The notes: generated by a model not told the origin, from the letters alone. A stretch of DNA of 64,000 nt from Streptomyces sp. NBC_00654 (GCF_026341775.1 NZ_JAPEOB010000002.1:496001-560000); one strand, 5' to 3'; numbered from the stretch's first letter, positions 44,853 through 54,106 are shown. Made by a program: numbers and translations.

Positions 44853-45323
44853 TCACCGATGGGGGACGACCGGCTCGATCTCGTCGGCTCCGTGTCCGCG
44901 GCACAGCTTCAGAGAGGCGACAGCGACGACGTACCACATCGCGGGGTAGGGGTCCCCCGCGTCCCAGCCGGGTGCCACGTGGATGACGGTGCCGTCGTAC
45001 GGTTCGCCGATCACATGCACGGCGGAGCCGGGAGGGTAGCCGTTCTGAAGGCTCTGCTCGGCCAGTTCCGCGACGAAGCACCGGCTTTCCCGACGACGGA
45101 ACCGCGCGTGGTCGCCGGGATCGTAGACTGCGGCGTGGGTTCTGCGCAGGTGGATCAGCGCGAGGGCGAGACGACGTGCGTGGGAGCGGCTGCGCGGGTC
45201 GGTCGCGGGGGTCGCCCGGATCGCCTCGAAGAGCTGTCTCTCCAGCGAGTTCCGGGACTGCCCGTCGATGCCCGCCGGAACAGCCGCTCCCGCCGGAGCG
45301 GTGCACGCGGTAATGGACGGCAT
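44853..45323 (-). CDS. Uncharacterised partner of the desulfurase-methyltransferase
   Basis: A 156-residue soluble protein from ATG 45323, one base after the stop of the fusion gene, so translation is coupled. It has a helical middle (SRSHARRLALALIHLRRTHAA), a cysteine in ESRCFVAELAEQSL, then GSAVHVIGEPYDGTVIHVAPGWD and MWYVVAVASLKLC. No known sulfur-carrier (SufE/SufU) or adaptor motif is seen. The strict coupling argues for a role in the same reaction or complex. Confidence 0.7.
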   Translation of the reverse strand: MPSITACTAPAGAAVPAGIDGQSRNSLERQLFEAIRATPATDPRSRSHARRLALALIHLRRTHAAVYDPGDHARFRRRESRCFVAELAEQSLQNGYPPGSAVHVIGEPYDGTVIHVAPGWDAGDPYPAMWYVVAVASLKLCRGHGADEIEPVVPHR

Positions 45324-45324
45324 G

Positions 45325-47835
45325 TCAGAACCGGATTTCGTACACGGCGCTGCGGGGGGTCTCCGCCACGCGGCGCCACCGGGTGAACCCGGCGGCTTCG
45401 GCCAGTGACCGCAAGGCCTTCTCTCCCGCGTGGTTGCCCAGGGCGAGTGGCCCTCGCTGGGCGACGGCCGCGGGCAGGCAGAGTGCGGTGGACAGGCTCA
45501 TGAAGAGCCTGCCGGTGGAGTGGGTGTTGTGCGTGGGGTCGGCTTCCGCGTTGGGTTCGACCAGCATGATCGCACCGTCGGGCTTCAGGACGCGCCGCGC
45601 GCCGTCGAGTGCCCCCAACGGGTCGCCCATGTCGTGGAGGCAGTTGAAGAGGGTGATCAGATCGAACCGGCCGGCGTCGGCGGCGTCGAGGTCGCGGGCG
45701 GCGGCGGCGTGGAAGCGGACACGGTCGTCGAGTTCCCGGTCCTCGGCGATGATGCGCGCCCGGTCTATGGACGGCTGGTGGTTGTCGAAGCCGTGGAAGG
45801 CCGACCGGGGGAAGGCCTGGGCCATCAGGAGGGTCGAGTAGCCGATTCCGCAGCCGATGTCGGCCACCTGTGCGCCGGCGTCGAGGCGCCGGGTCATCCC
45901 GTCGAGTTCGGGCAGCCACTTCTGGACGATGTTGGCCTTGTAGGCGGGACGGAAGAAGCGGGCGATCGCGCGGAACATCTGGGGCGGGTACTCACCCCAG
46001 TCCACTCCTTCTCCGGTGCGGAAGCATTCGGCGAGCCGGTCCTCGACGTCGTAGAGGGTCCGCAGGGAGGCGAAGATACCGACTCCTGCGGTGGGGGCGT
46101 CCGAGTCGGCGAGCACTTCGGCGTGTGCGGCGGGCAGGAGGTAGACGGGCTGTCCCTCGGCCGTGTCCGGCGACCGGTGGACGTACCCTGCGCCGACCTG
46201 GGTGTGCAGCCATTCCCGTACGTAGATTTCGTGGGTGCCCGTACGGTCGGCGAGTTGGGCGGCTGACATGGGGCCGCTGCCGGACAGGGCACGGTAGAGG
46301 CCGAGGCGGTCGCCGAGAGAGACGGCGAGCCCGGTGGCGGCTGTCGCGGCGTCCCCCAGGACCCGGTCGAGGAATTCGGCCGCGGCGGCCGGTGCGGAGA
46401 CACCGGTGGACGGTATCCCCGCAGGCTCGAAAGAGGCCTCCGCCGGCGTGCTGTCCTCCTGCGCGGTCGGGAGGACGGCTGTCTCCGGGACCGCGTGCAG
46501 GGCGGGTTCGGCGAGTTCGGCCAGCGCCTGGACGAAGGCGTCGATCTCGCCGGTCGTCGTATACGCGTAGAACGAGGCCCGGGTGGTGGCGGGCAGTCCG
46601 AAACGTACACAGGCGGGCCGGGCGCACAGGTGTCCCACCCGGATGGCGATGCCGCGTGCGTCGAGGAACTCCCCTATGTCGTCGGGGAACCGGTCGGACA
46701 GCGCGAAGGAGATCACCGGCCCGCGGTCGGTGCTGTCGCCGGGGCCGACGATGCGCAGGCCCTTGACGGATCCGAGGGCATCCAGGGCGTGCCGGGTGAG
46801 ACGGTCGCCGTGCCGCGCGATCTCCCTCATGCCGATCCGGTCCAGATAGGTGCAGGCCGCACCGAGCCCGACCGCCTGCGCGATGACGGGGGTACCTGCC
46901 TCGAAACGCTGAGGCGGTGCCGCGTAGGTGGAGTTCTCCATCGTCACGGCATCGTTCATCTCGCCCCCGGTCAGGAACGGGGGGAGAGCGCGCAGTAACT
47001 CCTTGCGACCCCACAGCACACCGATTCCGGTGGGTCCGCACATCTTGTGCCCGGAGAACGCCAGGAAGTCGACACCGAGTTCGGTGACATCGACGGGGAA
47101 GTGCGGCACCGACTGACAGGCGTCGAGGACCGTGAGCGCCCCCACTTCCCTGGCGCGTTTGACGAGCACATCGACCGGGTTGACCGTTCCGTACACATTG
47201 GACTGGTGGGTGAAGGCGAACACCTTGGTGCGCTCGTCCACGATCTCGTCGAGACGGTCGAGGTCCAGGCGGCCCTCGGGGGTGATGGTGAGCCAGGCGA
47301 GCTCGGCTCCGGTGCGGCGGCAGAGCTGCTGCCAGGGCATGAGGTTGGAGTGGTGCTCCATCTCCGTGATCACGACCCGGTCGCCCGGCCCGAGGGCCAG
47401 TGAGCGCAGGTCCCGCTCGGAGCGGGACGCGTTGCCCAGGGCGTAGGCGACGAGGTTGAGCGCTTCGGACGCGTTCTTGGTCAGGACGATGTCGTCGGCC
47501 CGCGCGCCGACGAAGGCCGCGATGCGGGCCCGGCCCGCCTCCAGCAGCCACGTCGCTTCCCTGGCCAACTGGTGGTGGCTGCGGTGCACATTGGCGTTGT
47601 GGAGCGCGTAGAAGTCTCTCTCCGCGTCGAGGACCAGCTGCGGCTTCTGCGAAGTGGCCGCGCTGTCGAGGTAGATCAGGGGCCGGCCGTCGTTGACGGT
47701 GCGCCGCAGTACCGGGAAGTCGGGGCGGACGGCCTGCGGATCGAAACCGGTGCCGTGTGCGGTCGGCCGTTCGGAGCTGAGCGCGGTGTGCGCGGTACAG
47801 AGACAGCCGGGGGTCTCGATGTGCTGGATGGTCAT
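45325..47835 (-). CDS. Fusion: SufS-type cysteine desulfurase plus SAM methyltransferase
   Basis: ATG 47835 with AGAGGAA upstream gives 836 residues. Residues 30-445 are a class V PLP enzyme: HHSN (161-164), PLP lysine K264 in SGHKMCG, and the sulfur-accepting C404 in RVGHLCARP, as in SufS. After a linker rich in Pro/Ala/Thr (450-485), 485-560 form a winged-helix dimerisation domain and 630-836 a SAM methyltransferase with motif I VADIGCGIGYST (657-668), resembling Rv2258c-type enzymes. The fusion suggests that sulfur mobilised from cysteine ends in an S-methylated product. No Suf cluster genes are adjacent. All catalytic residues look intact. Confidence 0.9.
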   Translation of the reverse strand: MTIQHIETPGCLCTAHTALSSERPTAHGTGFDPQAVRPDFPVLRRTVNDGRPLIYLDSAATSQKPQLVLDAERDFYALHNANVHRSHHQLAREATWLLEAGRARIAAFVGARADDIVLTKNASEALNLVAYALGNASRSERDLRSLALGPGDRVVITEMEHHSNLMPWQQLCRRTGAELAWLTITPEGRLDLDRLDEIVDERTKVFAFTHQSNVYGTVNPVDVLVKRAREVGALTVLDACQSVPHFPVDVTELGVDFLAFSGHKMCGPTGIGVLWGRKELLRALPPFLTGGEMNDAVTMENSTYAAPPQRFEAGTPVIAQAVGLGAACTYLDRIGMREIARHGDRLTRHALDALGSVKGLRIVGPGDSTDRGPVISFALSDRFPDDIGEFLDARGIAIRVGHLCARPACVRFGLPATTRASFYAYTTTGEIDAFVQALAELAEPALHAVPETAVLPTAQEDSTPAEASFEPAGIPSTGVSAPAAAAEFLDRVLGDAATAATGLAVSLGDRLGLYRALSGSGPMSAAQLADRTGTHEIYVREWLHTQVGAGYVHRSPDTAEGQPVYLLPAAHAEVLADSDAPTAGVGIFASLRTLYDVEDRLAECFRTGEGVDWGEYPPQMFRAIARFFRPAYKANIVQKWLPELDGMTRRLDAGAQVADIGCGIGYSTLLMAQAFPRSAFHGFDNHQPSIDRARIIAEDRELDDRVRFHAAAARDLDAADAGRFDLITLFNCLHDMGDPLGALDGARRVLKPDGAIMLVEPNAEADPTHNTHSTGRLFMSLSTALCLPAAVAQRGPLALGNHAGEKALRSLAEAAGFTRWRRVAETPRSAVYEIRF

Positions 47836-48070
47836 GGGTGTTCCTCTCTCGGACGTTCACGTGCCCTTCCAGTCAGGCGAAACAGCCCGCGTGAGGGAAG
47901 ACCCGGGTGAGGTCCGGAGCGTGAACGCGTTGAATGCCGTACGGACTTCCACGCATGCCCCTGGCATATTCGGCCGATAGGGGGTGGGGGAAACGATTCC
48001 CTGACCGTACGGACGCGAGCCGCTGGGGCATTTCGCGCACAGCGGCACGCGCACACGGTAGTTGTGGCAG

Positions 48071-48277
48071 ATGGACGATCCCTTTGCCTTATGTCCCTTA
48101 CGGACGGACACCGCACCGTTGGACACCTCGCCGTTGGACGTAGCTCCGCCGGACGCGCCTCCGTCCGACGAGGTGCCGAACCCCGTTGACGCTCGGACCG
48201 GTCCGGCCGGAGCCGCCACCGGGACGAAGCCCGCTCCGGCTCACGTCACCGAGTCAGTACCGTGGCAGCCGGGCTGA
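48071..48277 (+). CDS. Possible small acidic Pro-rich peptide
   Basis: A 68-residue ORF from ATG 48071, divergent from the desulfurase-methyltransferase: MDDPFALCPLRTDTAPLD then Asp/Pro/Ala/Thr-rich with one cysteine. Its end overlaps the convergent regulator gene by 24 bp. The ribosome site is weak. It could be spurious; a secreted or precursor peptide cannot be excluded. The remaining 47836-48070 holds the desulfurase promoter region. Confidence 0.25.
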   Translation: MDDPFALCPLRTDTAPLDTSPLDVAPPDAPPSDEVPNPVDARTGPAGAATGTKPAPAHVTESVPWQPG

Positions 48278-49624
48278 GGAGGCACGGCCCCGCTCGATCA
48301 GCTCGACGGCCTGACGCTGCCTCGGAAAGCTCCGCGCGTGCTGGAGCATGCGGGCCAGCGCGCGGCCGGCCTCGTTGGAGCCGACGACATACGGGTAGTG
48401 GTCGAGGAAGATGTGCCAGTGCGCGCAGGCCTCTTCGAGCTGACCGTCGGCCACCAGCGCTTCCGCGAGGCGCGCCTGGGTGAGGGCGTAGGGGCGGTGC
48501 TGCCCCGGGTCCCGGTGCAGCACCGAGGACTGGAAGGCGAGAACAGCCTCCGCCGGACGCTGGAGAACCTGCAGCGTCCGGGCCCGTCGGTACGCGATTC
48601 CCGCTTCCGGGTAGACGGCGAACGCACCGCCGTGGCTGTCCGCGCGACGATGGGCGTCGGCGCTGCCCACGAGGTCGGCCATCGCACCCTTCCCGTCGCG
48701 AAGCGCCGCGTGCGTGTGGCCTCGCTGAGCGAGGACGAAAGCCAGCACCGCCGGATCGTTCCTCCCGGCGCACTCGACCGCGGAGTCGGCGAGGCTGTGC
48801 GCCTGATGGACATGACCGAGGCCGAGGGCCTGGACGCTCATGACGCGCAGAGTGATCGCGTAGGAGGCCCGGTTCCCGGCCTCGCGGGCCAGCTCCAGGG
48901 CCAGCGCGTAGTACCGGTGGGCCAGCCCGTGGTGCCCGGCGTCGGCCGTCATGGAGGCCAGCACGTGCACCAGCCGGGCGCAGTGGTCCAGCACAGGAGG
49001 ATGGATTCCGTCCGCTGCCGGAACCGATGCCAGCCGGGCCGCGTTGTCCGCCAGATGGGCCGCCAGGGCCGAGCGGATGTAGGCACCGCCGTGGGCCCGG
49101 ACCAGGCCGGCGAAGAGCTCCACCATCGCGCTCAGGAACTGTTCGTCCGCCGACGCGTACGGCTCCCCGCCCGGCCCGGGACCGGGCGGGTCGGGTCTCC
49201 ATACCGGCGGAGTATGCGGAGCCGGCGAGTAGACGGTGCCGATGAGGGCGGCGCGTTGGTTCGGGTCGGCGTCCTGGCTGCACAACGCGATGAGGCCGGG
49301 AAGACCGCCGCCCCCTTCCTGCCCGGTGCCGGGCGGCGGCATGCCGGCACCCGGCAGGCGGCCGGGAGGGGTGAGTCCGGTGTCCTCGGCCGAGATCAGA
49401 CGGCCGGCCCGGTGACTGAGCGCCTGGGCGACCAGGTCGGGCACCGGTCCACGGGGCCGGGAGCCCTTGAGCCAGTGCGCCACTGCCGTACGGTCGTAAC
49501 GCAGCCGCAGCCCCTGGGCCGCTCCCAGCGTGTTCACCGCGCGGGCCAGATCCGCGGCGCTCCAGGACGTGGCTTCGAGAAGGACGGCCAGTTTCCGGTT
49601 GGGTGCGCGATGCGGCATGACCAT
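48254..49624 (-). CDS. HTH plus TPR-type regulator (NsdA-like)
   Basis: ATG 49624 has GGAAGGGG just upstream; 456 residues. An N-terminal HTH-like region (NRKLAVLLEATSWSAADLARAVN, YDRTAVAHWLKGSRP) is followed by TPR-type helices (HRYYALALELAREAGNRASYAITLRVMSVQAL, and several more). This plan matches Streptomyces regulators such as NsdA that modulate development and antibiotic production; the exact member is not assigned. It is divergent from the next two genes. Confidence 0.82.
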   Translation of the reverse strand: MVMPHRAPNRKLAVLLEATSWSAADLARAVNTLGAAQGLRLRYDRTAVAHWLKGSRPRGPVPDLVAQALSHRAGRLISAEDTGLTPPGRLPGAGMPPPGTGQEGGGGLPGLIALCSQDADPNQRAALIGTVYSPAPHTPPVWRPDPPGPGPGGEPYASADEQFLSAMVELFAGLVRAHGGAYIRSALAAHLADNAARLASVPAADGIHPPVLDHCARLVHVLASMTADAGHHGLAHRYYALALELAREAGNRASYAITLRVMSVQALGLGHVHQAHSLADSAVECAGRNDPAVLAFVLAQRGHTHAALRDGKGAMADLVGSADAHRRADSHGGAFAVYPEAGIAYRRARTLQVLQRPAEAVLAFQSSVLHRDPGQHRPYALTQARLAEALVADGQLEEACAHWHIFLDHYPYVVGSNEAGRALARMLQHARSFPRQRQAVELIERGRASSARLPRY

Positions 49625-49768
49625 GTCCCCTTCCGCTCCCACCGCGTGGGTGTACGCGTGCGTGGGGCCGCGACTGGGGGAGCATCTGCGACTCGGCCGC
49701 CCGCGAGGAAACCTGATGGAGAGGAGAGGCCGCGGAAGAGGGTGCGGCGCGGAGAGCCCCGAGGTCCG

Positions 49769-49812
49769 GTACCCCCAGGGACATCGTCACCGAAGGATAC
49801 CCCTGGGGGTAC
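49769..49812. promoter_or_regulatory. CsoR/CstR-like operator pair
   Basis: GTACCCCCAGGG (49769-49780) and CCCTGGGGGTAC (49801-49812) are a perfect 12-bp inverted repeat. The right site reads ATACCCCTGGGGGTAC (49797-49812), itself a near palindrome of the type bound by copper sensor CsoR or persulfide sensor CstR. It lies upstream of both the regulator gene and the small membrane-protein genes. Confidence 0.5.
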
Positions 49813-49994
49813 ACGTATCAAACGCGGCCGACCCGCCATTCCTACCGCCGTCACACACGCCCCGCAATACCCGCCGGGATGTGCGCACAAGACGACGGCG
49901 ACGACCCGCGCACGACCCGCGGGGACCGATGCCGGAACGGGGTGTTCTATGGTGTCGTCGACCTCCCCAGGAAGAACACAGGAAGAGCGGGCGC

Positions 49995-50378
49995 ATGAAG
50001 CGAGTACCGGAGCAGGGGGCGACCACGGCCGCGCTGCGCGGTGTGCTCGCGCTGCTGCTGCTCGCGGTGGGTCTGCTGTGCCTGTTCGCTCGCGCGACTC
50101 AGCACCACGCTCCCCCTTCCGATCAGGTGTCCCTGTCCCGGATGACCGAGGCCGCGGCCGTGCCCGCGGCCGAGGGCACAGCGCCGTGCGGGAAGAAGAC
50201 GGCGGTGAACGAGTCCGCCGCGCGCCGTGCCGACGCCGCTCCGCAGTTGGTTCCGGCCCTCGGCCTGCTGGAGCCCGGGGTCCGTCACGTACGTCCAGCA
50301 CCCCGTAGGGACCTCCCGTTCCCCAACGGGCCGGCGCCACCGCCTCCGGTGGCGCTCTCCTCCGTCCTGCGGATGTAG
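49995..50378 (+). CDS. Small membrane protein, unknown
   Basis: ATG 49995 follows AGGAAGAG. The 127 residues contain one N-terminal TM helix (GVLALLLLAVGLLCLFARAT) and an extracytoplasmic tail with PCGKKTAVNESAARRAD and a Pro-rich end. No family recognised. It precedes 50434-50931 by 55 bp, probably one operon downstream of the CsoR/CstR-like operator. Confidence 0.65.
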   Translation: MKRVPEQGATTAALRGVLALLLLAVGLLCLFARATQHHAPPSDQVSLSRMTEAAAVPAAEGTAPCGKKTAVNESAARRADAAPQLVPALGLLEPGVRHVRPAPRRDLPFPNGPAPPPPVALSSVLRM

Positions 50379-50433
50379 GCCGGACCTCGCGGTCACGTCC
50401 TGCTGTTCCCGACTGGAAACGGAGTTCTTACCC

Positions 50434-50931
50434 ATGTCCTCTTCCCGGCGTTCCTTCGGCCGGGCGGGCGAGGCGCTGCGTGCGTGGCGGACGAGGCAAT
50501 GGTGTGTGGCGGGCGTCGGAGCCCTGGCCACGGCCGTCGTCGTCGGCGCGCCCACCGATGTGGTGCCCAATCCGCTGTTCGGCCGTTCCATCCCTGTGCA
50601 GTGGTGGAACTACCCCACCCTGGCCCTCACCTCGGTCCTGGCCGGCATCGTGCTGAGCACGTACGTCCGCCGGCCGGACGCCCCACCCGCCGCCCGGTCC
50701 TCCGGCCCGGAGAGCCGATGGGGCGCGGTGGGCGGGGTGCTGTCGTTCTTCGCTGTGGGCTGCCCGGTCTGCAACAAGCTCGTCCTGCTGTTCCTGGGCA
50801 GCTCGGGAGCCCTGAGCTACTGGGCCCCGGTACAGCCGCTGCTGGCTCTCGCCTCGGTCGCCCTGCTCGCCGAAGCGGCGCTGCGGCGCCTGTCCACCCA
50901 GGCCGAGTGCCCGGTCACGGTTTCCGCCTGA
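50434..50931 (+). CDS. Membrane protein with CPVC motif
   Basis: A 165-residue protein from ATG 50434 with about four TM helices. The third TM region contains SFFAVGCPVCNKLVLLFLG, a CxxC within the membrane, like thiol-redox or metal-handling proteins. A C-terminal cysteine (AECPVTV) is also present. The cysteine motif plus the upstream operator suggests a copper or sulfur-related role; this is inference only. Confidence 0.75.
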   Translation: MSSSRRSFGRAGEALRAWRTRQWCVAGVGALATAVVVGAPTDVVPNPLFGRSIPVQWWNYPTLALTSVLAGIVLSTYVRRPDAPPAARSSGPESRWGAVGGVLSFFAVGCPVCNKLVLLFLGSSGALSYWAPVQPLLALASVALLAEAALRRLSTQAECPVTVSA

Positions 50932-51043
50932 CCCTGCGGATCCGCCCGCCCTCCCCTGATCCGCCTCACCCTTCCGGAGGCATTCCACGACTGATCAGGT
51001 CACGGAGGCGGGCGGTCCGAGGCCGGGCGGGCAGGCGCGGACC

Positions 51044-51447
51044 ATGAACCGACGGGCCGGCTGCGCGTACACACTCACACGGCCCTTCGGCGGTGCGAAC
51101 GGTCTGGAGCCGGTCACGGGACACCTGCGTATCACCTCCGACGGCCCCGACAGGGCCGTGATCGCACGCGGCCATGACGTCGGGACGCCGGATTTCCGGG
51201 TCATGGAAGTCGAGACCGGCGGGCGTCTCGTCCTGGACCACATCACCCTCGGCAATGGTGCGGTCGGCAGCGGCGCCGGCATCTTCAACAACTTCGGCAC
51301 GCTGACCCTCAACCACAGCGCGCTCACCGGCAACAGGGCGAGGAGTTCGGGGGCGTGCTCTTCAACAACGGCGAGCGGGCCGTCACCCACAATCCGCCCA
51401 ACAACTGCGCCGGCTCCCCCACCCCCGTTCCCGGCTGCGCCGACTGA
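51044..51447 (+). pseudogene. Broken parallel beta-helix-type protein
   Basis: From ATG 51044: GGANGLEPVTGHLRITSDG, FRVMEVETGGRLVLDHITL and NFGTLTLNHSALTGNRA are typical rungs of right-handed beta-helix proteins. Near 51345 the frame changes; the next frame continues with GVLFNNGERAVTHNPPNNC and ends GCAD-stop at 51447. There is no signal peptide, and the usual length of several hundred residues is not reached. It is a truncated and frameshifted remnant. Confidence 0.6.
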
Positions 51448-51569
51448 CACCCTCGTACGGCGGTGCGAACCGGCCACCGCGTCGTCGTTCGCCGCGGGGC
51501 CGGTGCCGCTGCGGGTGGTTCAGGCACGGTCCGGTGCGCGGGGGCTGCCCGTGCCCCACGGGTCCGGCA

Positions 51570-53375
51570 CTACCTCCGCGACGGTGCTTCACCGGCCGTC
51601 GGGTGACCGCAGTGGAACAGCGGCGCACGGGTGTCGAAGGGGATGTCCTCCCGGGCGTCCTCGACGGCGGCCATGGAGGAGGGCAGGTCGAACGGAAGGG
51701 TTCCGGACAGCGGGGCCCGGCCGAGGGCCGCGTCGAGAACCACATCGTCGGCGGCGCCGAACTCGCCGATGAGGAAGGCGGCCTGGCCGGTCAGCGGGGT
51801 GAGGACCGCGGGGCGGTCGAGGTGGACGGCGAAGCAGGTGGGCACGGCGGCGGCGAGGGATCTCAGGCGCTCCGCCTCCACGGTCGGGAACTCCAGCGAG
51901 CCGCTGTGGAAGAACTGTTCCAGGAAACCCTCGCGCTTCTCGTACGGTGCGGCGATCCGGAGAACGGCGGCGTCGGCGTCCTCGGGCCGCTCCACGACGG
52001 TGCCGTACCGGGCGGCGACCGCCGGATCGATTCCCTCGACGTACAGCCGCCGCCCGGTGACGGGACGGCCGGAGAGGTGGACCAGTGAGCGCCGCTGGAC
52101 TCGGCGGCCCTGGTCGCGGCCGGCCGCGTCGCCGACCAGTTCGGCCGCGGCGTCCGGGTCGGCATAGGGGTCCTCGAAGAGGCCGAGGCGGAACTTGTCG
52201 CGCAGGATGCGCCGGGCGGATTCGTCGATCCTCGCCTCGCTGACCGCGCCCGAGTGAACGGCCGCCAGGATCAGCCCGGGGTCGGTCTCGCCGCCGAGCT
52301 GGTCGGCACCGGCGTCCAGGGTCAGCACGACCTGGTCGGCCACCGACAGTTCCTCGACGCCCCAGTGACGCGGCGGGAAGGTGGTGACTCCGGGGACCTC
52401 GGTGCCCGTGATCGCGTTGAAGTCGGTGCAGACCACGCCGTCGAAGCCGTACCTGCCGCGCAGCAGACCGGTGATGACGTCCCGGTTGAAGTTGGCACCG
52501 ACCTCGGACAGGCCCGCGCCCGAGGGGATCGCGTACGCGGGCATGATCTGCGCGGTTCCGGCCCGGAAGGCGGCCTCGAAGGGCAGCAGGTGGTGCTCGA
52601 ACGCACCGCCCGGGTAGACCAGCCGACGGCCTGCCATGAAGTGCGAGTCCTCGCCGTGCGCCTGGGGACCGCCGCCGGGAAAGTGCTTGGTCATGCAGGC
52701 GACGCTGTCGGGGCCGATCGCCTCGCCCTGGAGGCCGCGGATGTAAGCGGTGATCATGCGGCACGCACGGTCGGCGTCCTCGCCGAAGGTGCCGCTGATC
52801 CGGGCCCACCGAGGTTCGGTGGCCAGGTCGGCCATCGGGTGGATGGCGAGCCGGATCCCGACGGCCCGCAGTTCACGGCCGATCAGGGCCGCGTACCCCT
52901 CGACCAGGGCCGGATCGTCGGTGGCCGCGAGCCCGATCGGTTCCGGTCCGGCGCTGAAGCCGCCGCCGGTGTGCGCGGTGGCGGGGTTGGCGGTGAAGCC
53001 GTGCCGGGGGTCGGAGGCAAGGGTGACCGGGATACCGAGGCGTTGTGCGGCGGCGAGATCCTGGACGTGGTTGTTCCACTCGGCCATCGCGCGGGCGTCG
53101 GGGACGGCCATCATCGCGAAGGCGGTCAGACCACGCCCGGCGATCAGGTCGGCGCCGGTCGGGACGCCGTTGCCGGGCAGGGCCCGGCGGGCGTTGTCGG
53201 GCAGCATCCGGCCGTGGCACATCAGCGCGGCCTTCTCGGCCAGGGTCATCCGGTTCACCAGGTCCTCGACGCGTTCCTCGACCGGCAGCCGGGGGTCCTC
53301 GTAGGGCTCCATGGTGCCGTTGTGGTTGAGATCGCGGAACGGCGTTCCGTCGTGGTGGCGCAGCAGGTTCAGCAT
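51570..53375 (-). CDS. Glycoside hydrolase family 3 enzyme, intracellular
   Basis: ATG 53375 with GGAGG seven bases upstream; it overlaps the phosphatase gene by 7 bp. The 601-residue protein has the GH3 N-terminal barrel: VTLASDPRHGF, MTKHFPGGG (229-236) and the nucleophile D318 in DGVVCTDFNAI, then a reduced C-terminal domain. No signal peptide, so it would act on an imported glycoside, fitting the ABC importer across the TetR gene. Substrate (beta-glucoside, xyloside or N-acetylhexosaminide) not determinable. Confidence 0.88.
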   Translation of the reverse strand: MLNLLRHHDGTPFRDLNHNGTMEPYEDPRLPVEERVEDLVNRMTLAEKAALMCHGRMLPDNARRALPGNGVPTGADLIAGRGLTAFAMMAVPDARAMAEWNNHVQDLAAAQRLGIPVTLASDPRHGFTANPATAHTGGGFSAGPEPIGLAATDDPALVEGYAALIGRELRAVGIRLAIHPMADLATEPRWARISGTFGEDADRACRMITAYIRGLQGEAIGPDSVACMTKHFPGGGPQAHGEDSHFMAGRRLVYPGGAFEHHLLPFEAAFRAGTAQIMPAYAIPSGAGLSEVGANFNRDVITGLLRGRYGFDGVVCTDFNAITGTEVPGVTTFPPRHWGVEELSVADQVVLTLDAGADQLGGETDPGLILAAVHSGAVSEARIDESARRILRDKFRLGLFEDPYADPDAAAELVGDAAGRDQGRRVQRRSLVHLSGRPVTGRRLYVEGIDPAVAARYGTVVERPEDADAAVLRIAAPYEKREGFLEQFFHSGSLEFPTVEAERLRSLAAAVPTCFAVHLDRPAVLTPLTGQAAFLIGEFGAADDVVLDAALGRAPLSGTLPFDLPSSMAAVEDAREDIPFDTRAPLFHCGHPTAGEAPSRR

Positions 53376-54106
53376 GCGACGGCCTCCGCGGCGGCCTTGG
53401 CGCGGAAGGCGTCGAGGGTGGCGGGGGAGGTTCCGCAGGCGGTCAGGAAGGCGGCGGCGCCCTGCCGGGTACGGACGAGGCCGAGGAAGGCGGTCATCGC
53501 CTCGGCGGGGGCCTCCAGCAGCGGGGCGGGAGCCAGGTCGCGGGCGTTGAGGGCGGCGGGGTGGGTGGGGTGGCGCTCGGCGAGGTTGGCGAAGATCTGT
53601 GTCAGGGCTTCGGAGGTTCGGGCGTAGTCGGCGACGATCGCCTCGGCCGGGACACCGAGCAGTTCGAGCAGCAGCGCGGTGATCAGGCCGGTGCGGTCCT
53701 TGCCTGCGGCGCAGTGCAGCAGGACACCGCCGGGGCGGGCGGCGGCCTCGACCGCGGCGGTGACGGCGTGGGGTGCCTGCTCGGCCATCAGGAGGTAGAA
53801 GGCGCCGAGATCCGCGGCGGTGGTCATGGTCCCCATGGCCGCCATGACGGCGTCGGTGGTGGGATCCATCCGGGCGGCTATGACATCGATCCCCGCGGCC
53901 TCGGCGGCGGCCCAGTCGGCGGGTTCGCTCTCCGCGGCACCCCGCAGGTCGACGACGGTGAGGATGCCGTGGTCGCGCAGCTGGGCGACCGTGGCGTGGT
54001 CGGCGCGGGGGGAGGGCTGGGCCGAGCGGTACAGGACGCCCGGTCGGATCCATGAGCCGTGGGGATCGGCGGCGAGTGCGGGATCGCGGAAATTGACCAG
54101 GGACAT
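53369..54106 (-). CDS. Tyrosine/serine phosphatase (Y_phosphatase3)
   Basis: A 245-residue protein from ATG 54106 with LYRSAQPS near 26-32, VVDLRGAAESE and the P-loop HCAAGKDRTG (131-140; C132, R138). This is the bacterial DSP/PtpB-like family, acting on phosphotyrosine, phosphoserine or phosphoinositide-like substrates. It is coupled to the GH3 gene by a 7-bp overlap, which suggests that a phosphorylated sugar or glycoside could be the real substrate. Confidence 0.88.
   Translation of the reverse strand: MSLVNFRDPALAADPHGSWIRPGVLYRSAQPSPRADHATVAQLRDHGILTVVDLRGAAESEPADWAAAEAAGIDVIAARMDPTTDAVMAAMGTMTTAADLGAFYLLMAEQAPHAVTAAVEAAARPGGVLLHCAAGKDRTGLITALLLELLGVPAEAIVADYARTSEALTQIFANLAERHPTHPAALNARDLAPAPLLEAPAEAMTAFLGLVRTRQGAAAFLTACGTSPATLDAFRAKAAAEAVAC

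Noticed and set aside
45992..47860. Minus-strand ORF of 622 codons in another frame of the fusion gene
   Set aside because: Arg/Pro-rich frame shadow; the 836-residue frame has all catalytic motifs.
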